NCBI GenBank assembly: GCA_963576735.1
Contig: OY755174.1
Location: forward strand, 5,642,001-5,706,000
Source: Bedellia somnulentella
Lineage: Eukaryota; Arthropoda; Insecta; Lepidoptera; Bedelliidae
DNA length: 64,000 nt
Direction of reading: 5' to 3'
The notes below the pieces were generated by a model. That model did no database searches. It saw only the letters and a program-made list of their open reading frames with translations, and was not told the DNA's origin. This document shows positions 53,389 to 64,000 of the stretch, piece after piece. The position numbers and the translations under genes are program-made. The stretch's first letter is position 1, and every line of letters starts with the position of its first letter.

Positions 53389-54440
53389 AATTATATCAAA
53401 GCAAAGATTGCTGGTCTTATTCATCATCATGAATACTTATATCATCAGCCAATAGGTCAAGTGCTGCACAAAAACCTCTTCCAAAGATTTTGACAACGTT
53501 ACACGTATGAAGATAAGATAAAAAAGAGAGCGATAGCGAGTTCAACTCCAGACTGCATAAAAAGGGGATAAATAAATACTTTACATTACCTTGAGTTTTT
53601 ACTGAGAGTAGATATACTTTATCACGTTATCAGTGGTTAGATAAGTAGTAAAAGAAAAGTAGATTGCGCAATTTGTAAGCGTGAGTCCTTAATGCAATCA
53701 TGCCAATTTCGAGACATCACGTGCGATCTTGCACTATATAACACTCGTGCATTAACGCCTCCTGTGGCGCTCAGTGCAACCATCCTCTATTGTTATGCTT
53801 TACATGGTAACTATAGAAGTTTATGCCATTTTTACGGAGGTGAGGGTCATCAATCTTGCTAATTAATCAATACAAAAAGATGACTAAAATAACCAGAAAT
53901 TAAACGAGATTAAAAATCAGGAAAGCAACGTAAATTTTTATTTATTTTCTTTTTTAGTTTTTTCCGCAAAATAGTTATTTCCTCTTATTAATTCATTTAC
54001 ACAACATCATTTTTAATATATTTTATTACTTTTTTAAGAAATATTCAATACACTACCCATGCGAGTTTTGATTTCGATCTTTTTTATATACAAATTTTAA
54101 CAGTAGCTTTTACTATTACAAACCAGTTTAATCTCTATAAAGAAATATCAAACAGATCCTTATGCTACTTTTATAAATAGCTCTTGTTTGACTGGTTGGC
54201 ACTTAAAAGTTAAGTGAGTTAAAATAGTATCATGATCAATATAATATTTCGTGAATATGTAAAAATAGCGGCCAAGTGCGAGTCGGTTCAACCGCAGAGG
54301 GCTTTGTAGTAGCAAGTATAGGGAAACGAGTCGCATATTTTTATTACCTTAAGCGAAAAAGCAAACCTAACTCATATTTTCATAGTATCAAATTACTATA
54401 ACAGTTCTATAAAATGTTCACAAACTACTGACTGTATCAT

Positions 54441-54684
54441 ACATATACTCACGGCTATAAATCCCTAGATGGGGTAGCCAGAGCTAAGGAATAAGGAATT
54501 CCTTAGCCACTTTTGGAAAGTAAAGTGAGGAAAAGATGGCTAAATAAAGGTCGTTGGTGATGGGTCTCCAACCTCATCGCGCAAAAATCCCTTAAGAGCC
54601 CCAATAAAGTTATTCGCCTTTTACGTACACCCACCGGAGGGAATGGGGTAGTGCTATTCTAAGCCGACACTACACAGCAAGACA
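54441..54684 (-). mobile_element. Family A retroposon with 12-bp target-site duplication
   Basis: TGACTGTATCAT at 54429-54440 and at 54685-54696. All family landmarks are present. Confidence 0.88.
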
Positions 54685-56247
54685 TGACTGTATCATGTTC
54701 AAACAAATTCAGGTAAAAATTATTTATATTTAAAAAAAAACAAGTATCAATACAATTAAATTGCGTTCAAGCCATTTCAAATCTCTGTATTGTATGCTTA
54801 GATAAAAATAAAAGAAAGATGCGGCAACCTCTGCCCGCGCGTGGTCCTACTAAACTGAGTGAGTACAATGTACTTGGTTTTGGTTTGCTTCAGTCGAGTT
54901 TAGTCCGCTACGATACTTCAAGTCGACGAGCTGACATAATCTTTGACATCGAAATTAAAATTTTCATACAATTCGTGCTTAAAATGCCTGGCTGTGCCTT
55001 TATTCAGTGCACAAATCATTCAAGGCGTAAAAACAAATCACAGGGAATCACGTTTCATGCGTAAATACACCAAAAATATATTTACAAGCAAAATATTATT
55101 AATTTCGGCCATTTTATCCTTGAAATCTGACATGTTTAAGTGACAGAGACAGACTATACGAGCCCATAGCTCTATCTTTATCTTTGCGTCATGTCGTGTG
55201 TTTTCGTATCAGTTCGTATGGATGTAGTGCGGTGTTGTGATAAACCGATAAGGCCCATATTTAGTTGACAATTTATACGCTCACGCCGCATCTTCTTCTT
55301 TTATTTTTATCTAAGATTGTATGAGATGTATTTAAAATATATCTCAACAACTGCATTATTATTTTCATTTCTCGTTTTCTTATTTCAATTCCTTGTTTTG
55401 ACTACGTAATAAATTTCTGTGACATACAGACAGAAAGACATACGAAACTATAAGGATTTCGTTCCGTTCGGCTGCGAAGCCCTAAAAACCACTGTTTGCA
55501 TAACAAGACGAATAAACAAAATCTTACTGTTTTTGTTTTCAATTATACAAAACTCTTTCCACTAAAGAAATCCAGTTTGAGAAATATTTATTAAAGAGTT
55601 GAAAAAAACATAAAGCTCCTGCTGAAGCAGTCGGGTTAATTCTGATTTCTTTGTAGCAATTAGTGTAAGCTCCGATTATTCTTAACCAACTAAATTACAT
55701 GTCTGTGGCTATAGTGATTCACTTACCCATTTCTTCCAATAAGTGTAATCATAGGAAACTTATGTTATAACTTACCATAATGTTAGTACCTTGGAAATAC
55801 TTACATTTACAATACTTAAAACAATATCACAATAAGTGCTCAACACAAATTTTGGAAAATGCATATAAAAACAGGATCTGTTTTTAGCGTTCTAATATTA
55901 ATATGTTTTTCCTACTCATCATAAGAACCTGAGTTTTTGTGTGAAGTTAAAAACGCAATATTTAATATTTGTATAACGCACGTGCATATTCAATACATTA
56001 GTTCCGTGCAAGAACACGATACTAACCTTGGACTTGATATTGTACATTGATTTAAGCGCAAGTTCGTAAACATTGAGTATTTTAATTCCATGATAATCAT
56101 ATTCCACAACTTTAGAAATTATTGATTGTTGACGGAGTAATAAAAAAAGAAACATAATCGAATTGAGAACCTCTATGTTTGAAGTCGGTTGATAATAAGA
56201 CTTTTCAAAATCAAAACAGTTCATTTAATTACATACTTAGTGGAAAA

Positions 56248-56614
56248 GCGACATGATAGTCCAGTGGGTAGAACACCCGCCCGAAAAACAGAAGGGCGTG
56301 AGTTCCAATCCTGGGACGGGCCTACACCAATTTGTCTTTTCTAAAGTCATATGTGTGGTTAATTTATCATGTTTGCTAACGGTGAGGGAAAACATCGTGA
56401 GGAAACCCACATGGCTGAGTTGTACTTAGTCATGTGACAGTGTATTCGTACAAAACGGCGATAGGCCTGCCCCCTATCACGTGAGTACACTGTCTAAGCA
56501 AAACGTGGGTACCTTCTATGGAAACTAGATGGCGCTTGCCATGTGAGGTCAGGAGTATTGGTACCTCTGCCAACCCCTTCGGGGATAAACGGCGTGAACG
56601 TTTATGTTATGTTA
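56248..56614 (+). mobile_element. SINE B, full length, 7-bp duplication
   Basis: TGGAAAA at 56241-56247 and 56615-56621. tRNA-like head with TAGTCCAGTGGG (box A, one change) and GAGTTCCAATCC (box B); tail of TTATG repeats. Confidence 0.87.
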
Positions 56615-56693
56615 TGGAAAAAAATCGAATAAAGAATGGACAGAATTCAAAAATGCACTTTTGTAAGTTGATTGTGAAAAATATTGTATAATA

Positions 56694-56818
56694 GAGATCG
56701 GTTGGTGAGAAATATCCAGCCACATCGCCCAAAAGTCAGTAAAAAAGTTCCATTACCCTAAGTCGACACCCGCGAGAAGAAATAGGTTTGTGCTATTCTA
56801 AGTGGACACTACACAGCA
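56694..56818 (-). repeat. Family A 5' half
   Basis: GGTTGGTGAGAAATATCCAG, CACATCGCCCAAAAGTC and AAGTGGACACTACACAGC. Confidence 0.6.
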
Positions 56819-58934
56819 TTTTATCCTATATCAGTAGCATAATAACTATGTGCAAAAGAGAATATAGTGAGGTATAACAAAAATAAATAAATAGTATTGC
56901 CTAACACATGATTATAGCAATTGAAATGAAATAAATATCTGAGTAGTTCGATTTGTAGGCGTTTACGAACGTAAACGGGTTTTTAAAATTTTCAAATAAA
57001 AACTCTAAATAAATCCTTTTTCATACTTAAGAAAATCAAAAATTAGTATAAATCCAGCAATTGTAGCTCAATCTGAAATCTCACTTATAGAGGTTAAATC
57101 CAAAAACCAAGTAAAAGCCTTAAAGGCCAATTTTTTAAGAACCTTTATTGACAACGATTTATTTTAATAGGTTTCGTAGCCAAATGGGAAATGCCAAAAA
57201 ACTTTAACACGTATTGTCATGTATTTCTGATCGTATTATCTATATCTGAAACTATAGAGACGACCAAGAAGTTGGAACTACTAGAAATGTTATCTGCTTG
57301 GTACACAACTTGAAAAATACAGGAAAAAAATTGCGGGTACCCATACAATTATTGTTTTCTTGTACTTGTACTTTTCAGATTATCTTTGAAGCTTTAAATT
57401 AATTTAATGGTATTACCAAAGTAGTATTTTGTTGCATGGGCTCGAGATGTTTGGGGCAAGCAATTTGTGAACTCCGTTTTAAATTATGCTGACTATATAG
57501 TGCTTCATTTAGAACATGCATAATCTTTATCTTTACATTTTATGACCCTATGCATTGTGTTGTTAAACAAATTTAATTGTTTTAAAACGTGTTTTAATAT
57601 TATAAAATGTAGTATTATTACTTCGAACCAATTTAATGTCATTAAACTCATTTGGCAAGGAAATAAGTTCACTAGCCCTCTTACATTCATCAAATTTTTA
57701 ATTCTTTGTATAGTACCAGAAATCTGGGTGAGGCTTATGGCCTAGGACTATCCAGTATTCGTAAAAGTCCACTTATTGATATCTGATGATAATGATGATT
57801 TCTGCTCAAAAATATATACTACTCTCGATATATTTTGGAACTTTGTTGGTAGGTGTTTTATGTACACCGTTTTACAATTATAAAACGGTTAACTAAAACT
57901 AAAATATATTTCACCTTAAAGTTGTTTTTGAACAATATTTTTGATTTGATGATGATTTCTATAGAATAACCTCCTTTTACTTCTAAAAGGTTGCTTCCTT
58001 GTGTTTAAATTCTAAACGTCTACTTTCAAACGGTTACCCTTTTTTGTAACCGTAATATAGGTTGAGTAGATATTAATATTTTTTAAGAAGTAGTTCAATA
58101 CATATCAACTGATGTCAGTTAATTTCTCCCTTACTCAATATCAGATATCCTCCGAGAAAAAAAGTAAAAGGCTTATATACTATTCTGTGGGCAAAACGAT
58201 CTACATAAAAAGTAGAAATAAAAAAATATTTTTTGAGTCTCCAAACCGACACACCAAATCACATGCAATAGAAATGTAACTAAACTATTTATTATAAACT
58301 AACTAACTAAACTATTTACTAAACTATTAAATTTAACTAAATTATAAAAAGGATACAATTTTCACCCTATGCACAATACCATAGTTTTAAACCTATTAAA
58401 TAGTTATAAAATTGGGCTATCTAACGTTAAAATCCACCACCCCCATTCATTGAAAAAGGTAATTTCTTTCGACTTTCTAATCTGTGTTGTTAAATAATCG
58501 AATCATGAAACCATTTTTATGAAAGCATGCAAAGTATGACATTAATAATTAACATATATCTGTCACTAGAGCTATCGGCTTGCTTTGCGGCAAATTACTC
58601 GCAGATTTAAATGTTTCCGGGGGCAAACTAAATGAGTGATTTCTGGTAACAAACAAAGAATTAAAATCTTTTCAATGAAGGAGAGCTAGTGAAATGACTT
58701 CCTTCTCAAATCAGTTTAATGACAGTAATTGCATTTAAAATAATTAACATACTTTTTCCGATACTAAAACACATTTAAAAACAATAAAAAAAATCAACAG
58801 ATTATGCATGATGTAAATAGAATAATAATCATCGTTATAACAATTAAAAGTTAAGTTCAAAAATTGCTTTCCCCATACATCACGAAAAGATGATGGAAAA
58901 ATTTAAATGAAAAAATGAATTTCATTATGTATGA

Positions 58935-59057
58935 AAAGATTGATGGATGTAAACGAAGCTAGAGAGGTTTGTCAGGATCGTACGAAGTGGCGATCGATAG
59001 TCTCTGCCTACCCCAATGGGAATTAATGGCGTGAGTATATGTATGTATGTATGTATC
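58935..59057 (+). repeat. RTE LINE 3' end (ORF C-terminus plus TATG tail)
   Basis: Translates to VNEAREVCQDRTKWRSIV then SAYPNGN and a TAA, followed by TGGCGTGAGTATATG and TATG repeats. A 5'-truncated RTE copy. Confidence 0.82.
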
Positions 59058-59658
59058 ACGAAAACTTTACTAGAATTCCTATAATTGAAAACACAATCAT
59101 TTATGTTCTTAAATTGTCAAGTCTGAATGTTTAAGAACAACTTTTTGATAAATCATAGAATCCAGTTAGTGAACGTGTTAATACGAAGCTTGTCTCTCGC
59201 CTTTAAGATTATATTAATAAAGAGTTATTTAAATATGTATAAACCTAACAATAAAATATAATCAAGTTGCAATTCCAATCATACTGATAGGGCAGGCCAC
59301 ACCTTTAGGGGTTTCGACAATACCTGAATATTTGAAGCGAATTTAACAAAAGTACAGGTGGTGGAGGACAACTGGTCGTTAAACGACTATTAATTCGAGG
59401 TGAGAAATTGCACCAAAGTTGCTGTTATGTTTTATTGCCTCCGTCAGCTGGTATCAGGTAGCGATTTGCTGTCACGGCCATTTTGTGAAAACCAGGCTTG
59501 ACAGCATCTGAATTCTAGGGCCTTCGCAGCGGGAGTTCTTGGGCCGAGATAGATATTATTTGTTGGACTCAGTTAGAAAAATAAAAGTGATACTTTTTTT
59601 GTACTTTTTTACTTTGATTTTAAGATAGCCTATTCACATTGTTGGGTCTAATCGTGTC

Positions 59659-59821
59659 CTATAGAGAATTTTGTTCGGGTGAGTTTGATAGGGATGGTGT
59701 TATGTAGTTGAAATCAATCCGCCGTGTTCGAATGATTTCCCTGTAGTTTACAGCAGATAGTTTCGGAGTTCGCCTTCGATCAGCTCTATTGAAGTCCACG
59801 TGGTAAAGACCGAATTTAGAT
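59659..59821 (-). CDS. GH1 gene 2 last exon
   Basis: Acceptor TTTTGTTTCAG. There are 53 codons plus TAG; it starts with the FGLYHVDF barrel-end motif. Shorter than the last exon of gene 1 because the hydrophobic tail is absent. Confidence 0.88.
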
Positions 59822-62800
59822 CTGAAACAAAAAGAAATATTATCACTTTATCTCCTATCAAATGTAATAGAACAGTTTGAGCTCTTTTGTCGGGGAGGCA
59901 TATTTTATTTCGGTCATTATATTCCTTGGTTGTTAATACACCGAACTTTTGAAAATGTATCTATGCTTTATTCTTATTTCTTGTCCAATCCTTAATATTG
60001 GACAGAAACATGAAACAGGTGGATCCGTTAGCTCTCATTTTTCTTATTGAATCCTGCTTTGACAGGGTAAAGGTAATAAAATAATTGCTGCATATTTAGT
60101 AGAGGCCGACTGCTTGTTGAAACGCCCTTAGATAAGTTATGGACTAGCAAATACTTTAAACAGAACGTAATTATCGTAATTATTCATTAAACTCTGATAA
60201 CGCAAATTGGTGCAACAAATCGTCAAGATTACATTATTCAAAAGACTATTCATTACTTTAACAGCGAATATTTATTCAACTTTATTTCTAAGCGGCAACA
60301 GCGTTTAAATAAATAATTCATTTTTTATATATATTACTACATCGTGCTCCACGATACATAACATTAATCGATTACTATCTAGTAATCTAACATTTGTTTA
60401 ATATTAATTATGAGAAATATGTGTAAGCGAATAAGTTATTGCCGGCTACGCTAAACGATATGTTACATAAAAAAATATACATATTGATTCATCCGTGCTG
60501 AGGAGTTTCATTATATTACTAATTCATTCACGAAGAGGTCAAAACCTTAAGAATGTGTTGAATATGTTAATTAGTGACCTTGAAATTCTGATCTGAGGCT
60601 GGTCATAGAGAGTTAATAATTTTATGGCATACTAAAATGTGCGAGATATTGACTAAAGAGGTCACCGGAATTTAGGTAGTTTTTTTCCAAAGTTTCTGCG
60701 GAACTAAACGGTTTTGAATCAGTAGTTATGTATGCAGCTAACTTGATGTTAAGGTCACGGGTTAAATTTTAATATCATGAATATGAAGATCAATTTCGTA
60801 AATTTTATAAGTTACTTATACGTTATTATCGATAAGCCATTATGGTGCATACTCCTAGCTGATACAACCATCTTAATTGCTGCAATAATCTCTAATTAAT
60901 TATATAATTTAGCGTATAGCCCTTTAAGAGTTCAAGCAGAGGGTAGGAGAGAACGTTAGACACAATTTTGCAAATTAAGCCTAGTGAACAAATATATTTA
61001 AGTACTATAGATATTTACGATTTACTATAAGCACAATTTCCTATAGAAGATAGTAGAGGATCTTCATTGCATATCACAAATCCGAATATATATATTAAGT
61101 CAAAAAAATATCGGGAATGGATGACTCCGTTAGATGAATAGTTTCAAGATTTATGGTAATTCAATTTTTTTTATTTTTTTTGTTGTTTTTAGGCTGCCAT
61201 AACGGTTATCCATTGAATTTAGTATAAATTAGTTCCTTAACTCTATCATATCTTGTGTGAGTTTGCGAATTGCACAACGGACAGGACATTTATAAACGTC
61301 TACTTTTTTATTACTATTTTTATTAAATTTTGCACTGCCATGGAATTTTTTGATCAGATTATGTTAAAAGCCGTGTACTTATGAGTCTAAAAGGATGTGA
61401 TAGATTATGTGATTGAAGATCTGCCTCATTTCACAATGGTAACTTAAAAACACCAATTCCTTGACTCCCTAACTCGCCCTTTACGACACCGATTTACTTA
61501 CCATTACCACTAATTTAATTATTTCTTACAAATATTTACGTACAGACAATTTTCTGTAGGTATTTTCTTCCTCCATTGTTATATTTAATTTATCTCGCTA
61601 GTGCAGTGCAAACACAATTACTCAATTTAAATGGACGGCTTATAACTATAAAATTACACGTGCTGTATGGGTATTATGAATTATGTCGAAAGGAAATATA
61701 ACTAGAACATAAAAATGAATTATACCACGTTATAATAGACTTGAATTAAATTTTATTTATTATTTAAATGACGTACAGTATATGAGATCCTGTTCCGGTA
61801 AAAAATATAATAGATACGTTAGTCATCGTATCAATATCTCACAACTTACAGAACAATACAAGCAAATGTATTAAAAAACTTTTAAGATAAGCATTGCATT
61901 GCAATACAAGATCACTATTTTTCTTTGTAAAATCATATTTTTGGAGAACAAACAAGTCATATTTAGCTAAAGTTTAAGTGTTTACTTATCGGAAACACAC
62001 TTTCTACGATCTTGGCAAACCTCTTTTGCGTCATTGACATTAATAGATATTTTCATGTCCTTTCTAAATTTAATCTGAATGTGTCCTCCGGAGTCATCCT
62101 TGGTAATGTCAACCAAAGATAACAACGGAGGACAATAACTTAAGTCTCACGAAAAGGAAGTAATAGTAATGGATGTCCAACCATATTGCCGTATCTCTCA
62201 GTCCCTTTTTACCTTCGCGAAGAGATAGGGTAGTAGTATTGCAACTCTACACAACCTACCAAGCTCTACTTACGAACATAAATCCCAAAATGGGTTATTA
62301 AAATTAATTTTTTTTCAGAATTAACCATTTCTCAGCCACTTTTAGAAATTAATTGGGCAGATGTTTTTAAAAATATATTGTTAGTGATCGGTTTTTAGTT
62401 ACATCGCCCAACAACCGCTTAAATAGCCCCATATCCTTATTTAGTTGCCTCAAACGCAATTCGCGGTAAAAAAAAACGGGGAGGTGCTATTCTAACACGA
62501 CACTACAGCCTAGCAACCCAACACGAGTCATTTGATTTATGTGAAAACGTTAAGATAATTTGCTGTCAAATGTCTCAATTAAGTTAATTTTTCAATACTA
62601 TAACCCTGATAGATTTGTCACAGTTGAAGTTATTCAATAAATACTGGTAGTTGAAAAGATAAATTATGACGTGTCCTAGTAACCCAAGAGACTTCAACTC
62701 CGCTGTTATTAGCAGCTAATGTATTTACTTGAGATTTCATGTTATTTTATATCCCATAGCAAGATACAACTTTAGAGTATATGATTAGAGAATGATGAAA

Positions 62801-63578
62801 ATCAAATGAAGATTGTAGTTCTTTATATGCTGGTAATGACAAAGTTGAGGACGTTTATATACTAAATTGACAACGTTCTTACAAGACAAAGGTGGAGGCC
62901 CGCAGTGAGAAGAATAAAAGATGTTGTATAGGTAGAATAATGAATATGAGGGAAGCGACCATTCTCTGCTTTATCCAATGGAAATTAATGGCGTAAGTAG
63001 GTAGATAAACATATTTTCTAATTATCTTATAAATCACCGCAAACGATCTTTAGTTTCAAACTTAAACAAACTTTAATTGAATTATTGAGCATAATAGTAC
63101 TTACTAATAAATAAAGGATAAATAAAGGGAAGGAAATTTTTGACACCGGCGGGGATCGAACCCGCGACCTCGGGTATATGCCCCCGTCGCTCTGCCAATT
63201 GAGCTACAGTGTCAGTAGCTTCCAGTGCGATTTTTTTTCTTTCCTTAATTTATTCTTATTTATTAGTAATAATCCCAACACGAGGTTTCCATGAACAAAA
63301 ACATTCAAATTATATAATAGTACTTACTTATAGCCATCCCTCCATTCGTATCCATCCATAAGCGTCCATGCGAAATATCCCCGAACGTCGCAGCCGTCGA
63401 CGTACTTTGCGAGAAGCAGCTGGTACAAGTACTTGTTGTAATACGAAACTCTGGCGTAATCCTTCAGTCCACTATACCCATAGTCACTGACTCCATTTTC
63501 TGTCACAATTATCGGCCACTCCTTTCCATAGCTCTTTGCTATCCAGTTGATAGTTTTTCTGAAACCTGATGGGTATAC
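59659..63578 (-). CDS. Second GH1 beta-glucosidase-like gene, last two exons, continues past the right edge
   Basis: A tandem paralogue of the GH1 gene at 21695-46926. Two exons are visible, 63578-63328 and 59821-59659, joined at the same position and phase as in the neighbour. The first carries the nucleophile motif IIVTENGVSD and GYFAWTLMDGYEW; the second begins KFGLYHVDFNRADRRRTPKL and ends at TAG. The acid/base half must lie beyond 64000. Unlike its neighbour, the C-terminus is polar (PSLSNSPEQNSL) with no hydrophobic anchor, so the product is probably soluble and secreted. Family call firm; substrate unknown. Confidence 0.9.
61990..62120 (-). repeat. RTE LINE 3' fragment in GH1 gene 2 intron
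   Basis: TACGATCTTGGCAAACCTC and AATCTGAATGTGTCCTCC match, inverted, the region just before the C-terminus seen at 32890-33010. Confidence 0.5.
62150..62512 (-). repeat. Two decayed family A copies side by side
   Basis: 62150-62260 (ATGGATGTCCAACCATATTG to CAACTCTACACAACC) and 62270-62512 (ACATAAATCCCAAAATGGG to ACACGACACTACAG). Same orientation. Confidence 0.55.
62875..63010 (+). repeat. RTE LINE 3' fragment, decayed
   Basis: GACAAAGGTGGAGGCCCGCAG and CCAATGGAAATTAATGGCG, then a short GTAG tail. Confidence 0.45.
63101..63269 (-). mobile_element. Small inverted-repeat element with a tRNA-like core
   Basis: TTACTAATAAATAAAGGATA at 63101 is matched by its imperfect inverse ending TTATTAGTAA at 63269. 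Arms of about 40 bp enclose the tRNA-like sequence at 63141-63214. It lies in the last intron of GH1 gene 2. Confidence 0.7.
63141..63214 (-). other. tRNA-like sequence with a defective anticodon arm
   Basis: On the minus strand: acceptor GACACTG pairs with CGGTGTC (one G-T pair), D arm GCTC-AATTGGCA-GAGC, and a perfect T arm GCGGG-TTCGATC-CCCGC. Box A TAGCTCAATTGG and box B GGTTCGATCC are good pol III promoter matches. The 17-base anticodon arm does not form a 5+7+5 stem-loop, so a decoding tRNA is unlikely. No four-T terminator follows closely. Confidence 0.6.
63328..63578 (-). CDS. GH1 gene 2 penultimate exon (nucleophile glutamate)
   Basis: Acceptor CCCTTTTAG, donor GTAAGT; 251 nt against 242 nt for the matching exon of gene 1, same phases. 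Encodes VYPSGFRKTINWI, VTENG and CDVRGYFAWTLMDGYEW. Confidence 0.92.
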
Positions 63579-63644
63579 CTAAAAGGGAATGCGATTCAGT
63601 GTACATTTCTACTGTTAATACAAGAATGATATACGAGTATGTTC

Positions 63645-64000
63645 GTATTTCTACTACTATGGCTATGGCTCATCATTCGAATCCTAACGTATTTCTACTA
63701 CTATGGCTATGGCTCATCATTCCAATCCTAACATATTTCTACTACTATGGCTATGGCTCATCATTCCAATCCTAACGTATTTCTACTACTATGGCTATGG
63801 CTCATCATTCCAATCCTAACGTATTTCTACTACTATGGCTATGGCTCATCATTCCAATCCTAACGTATTTCTACTACTATGGCTATGGCTCATCATTCCA
63901 ATCCTAACGTATTTCTACTACTATGGCTATGGCTCATCATTCCAATCCTAACGTATTTCTACTACTATGGCTATGGCTCATCATTCCAATCCTAACGTAT
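63645..64000. repeat. 44-bp minisatellite running off the right edge
   Basis: The unit begins GTATTTCTACTACTATGGCT and repeats about eight times almost without change up to the window end; the first unit has CGAATCC where later units have CCAATCC. It lies in an intron of GH1 gene 2. Confidence 0.93.

Larger units (their letters stand above)
53389..58934. other. Spacer between the two GH1 genes
   Basis: Contains the family A and SINE B copies listed and a short fragment of the composite-element end near 56158-56190 (TCGAATTGAGAACC, GAAGTCGGTTG). 56820-58930 is AT-rich with nothing recognised. Confidence 0.55.
59822..63327 (-). other. Last intron of GH1 gene 2
   Basis: GTAAGT to GTTTCAG. 59830-61985 has nothing recognised; the right half carries RTE and family A fragments and the tRNA-like element. 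Confidence 0.75.

Noticed and set aside
63141..63214. Functional tRNA gene
   Set aside because: The anticodon arm cannot form a normal stem with a seven-base loop, and the sequence sits inside an inverted-repeat element.
63645..64000. CRISPR-like or coding repeat
   Set aside because: Units are contiguous with no spacers, and 44 is not a multiple of three, so no repeated protein is encoded.

Overview
This window is AT-rich, intron-containing eukaryotic DNA crowded with retroposons, and it looks like a moth or butterfly (Lepidoptera) chromosome. The reasons are the gene types (a Tret1-like sugar transporter and an expanding cluster of insect-type family 1 glycoside hydrolases), the short exons with standard GT-AG borders, and the repeat types (RTE-like LINEs, tRNA-headed SINEs, PIF/Harbinger remnants, foldback elements). 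I see no bacterial operon, no CRISPR array and no rRNA gene.

Layout. 1-16.9 kb is gene-free: AT-rich spacer, several SINE copies, a foldback-bearing composite element (6938-8400), two diverged tRNA-like modules (10440-11490) and a nearly complete RTE-type LINE on the minus strand (12005-15000). 16931-21535 (+) holds three exons of a major-facilitator sugar transporter; its first exon was not found. It converges tail to tail with a GH1 beta-glucosidase gene on the minus strand (46926 down to 21695). I rebuilt that gene as seven exons in consistent reading phase, giving a 531-residue secreted enzyme with both catalytic glutamates. Its first intron, about 17.4 kb, holds a LINE with a long intact ORF on the opposite strand (37145-40099), a second copy of the composite element (34939-36324), an RTE remnant and many SINEs. 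47-59 kb is the spacer upstream of that gene, with a decayed Harbinger element and more SINEs. From 59659 to the right edge are the last two exons of a second, tandem GH1 gene on the minus strand, which continues beyond the window. A 44-bp minisatellite in its intron runs off the end.

How things fit together. The only host genes supported are the transporter and the two GH1 paralogues. Secreted GH1 enzymes release sugars from glycosides, and a neighbouring sugar transporter is a plausible but unproven functional partner. Most of the rest is mobile DNA. The clearest structural result is a short retroposon family ('family A', about 25 copies). It has perfect 9-12 bp target-site duplications and shares its 3' end, a GTGAGTATATG-type end followed by TATG repeats, with the 3' ends of RTE LINE fragments in the same window. 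That suggests a non-autonomous element copied by the RTE machinery. A second family ('SINE B') has a clear tRNA-like head and a TTATG-repeat tail.
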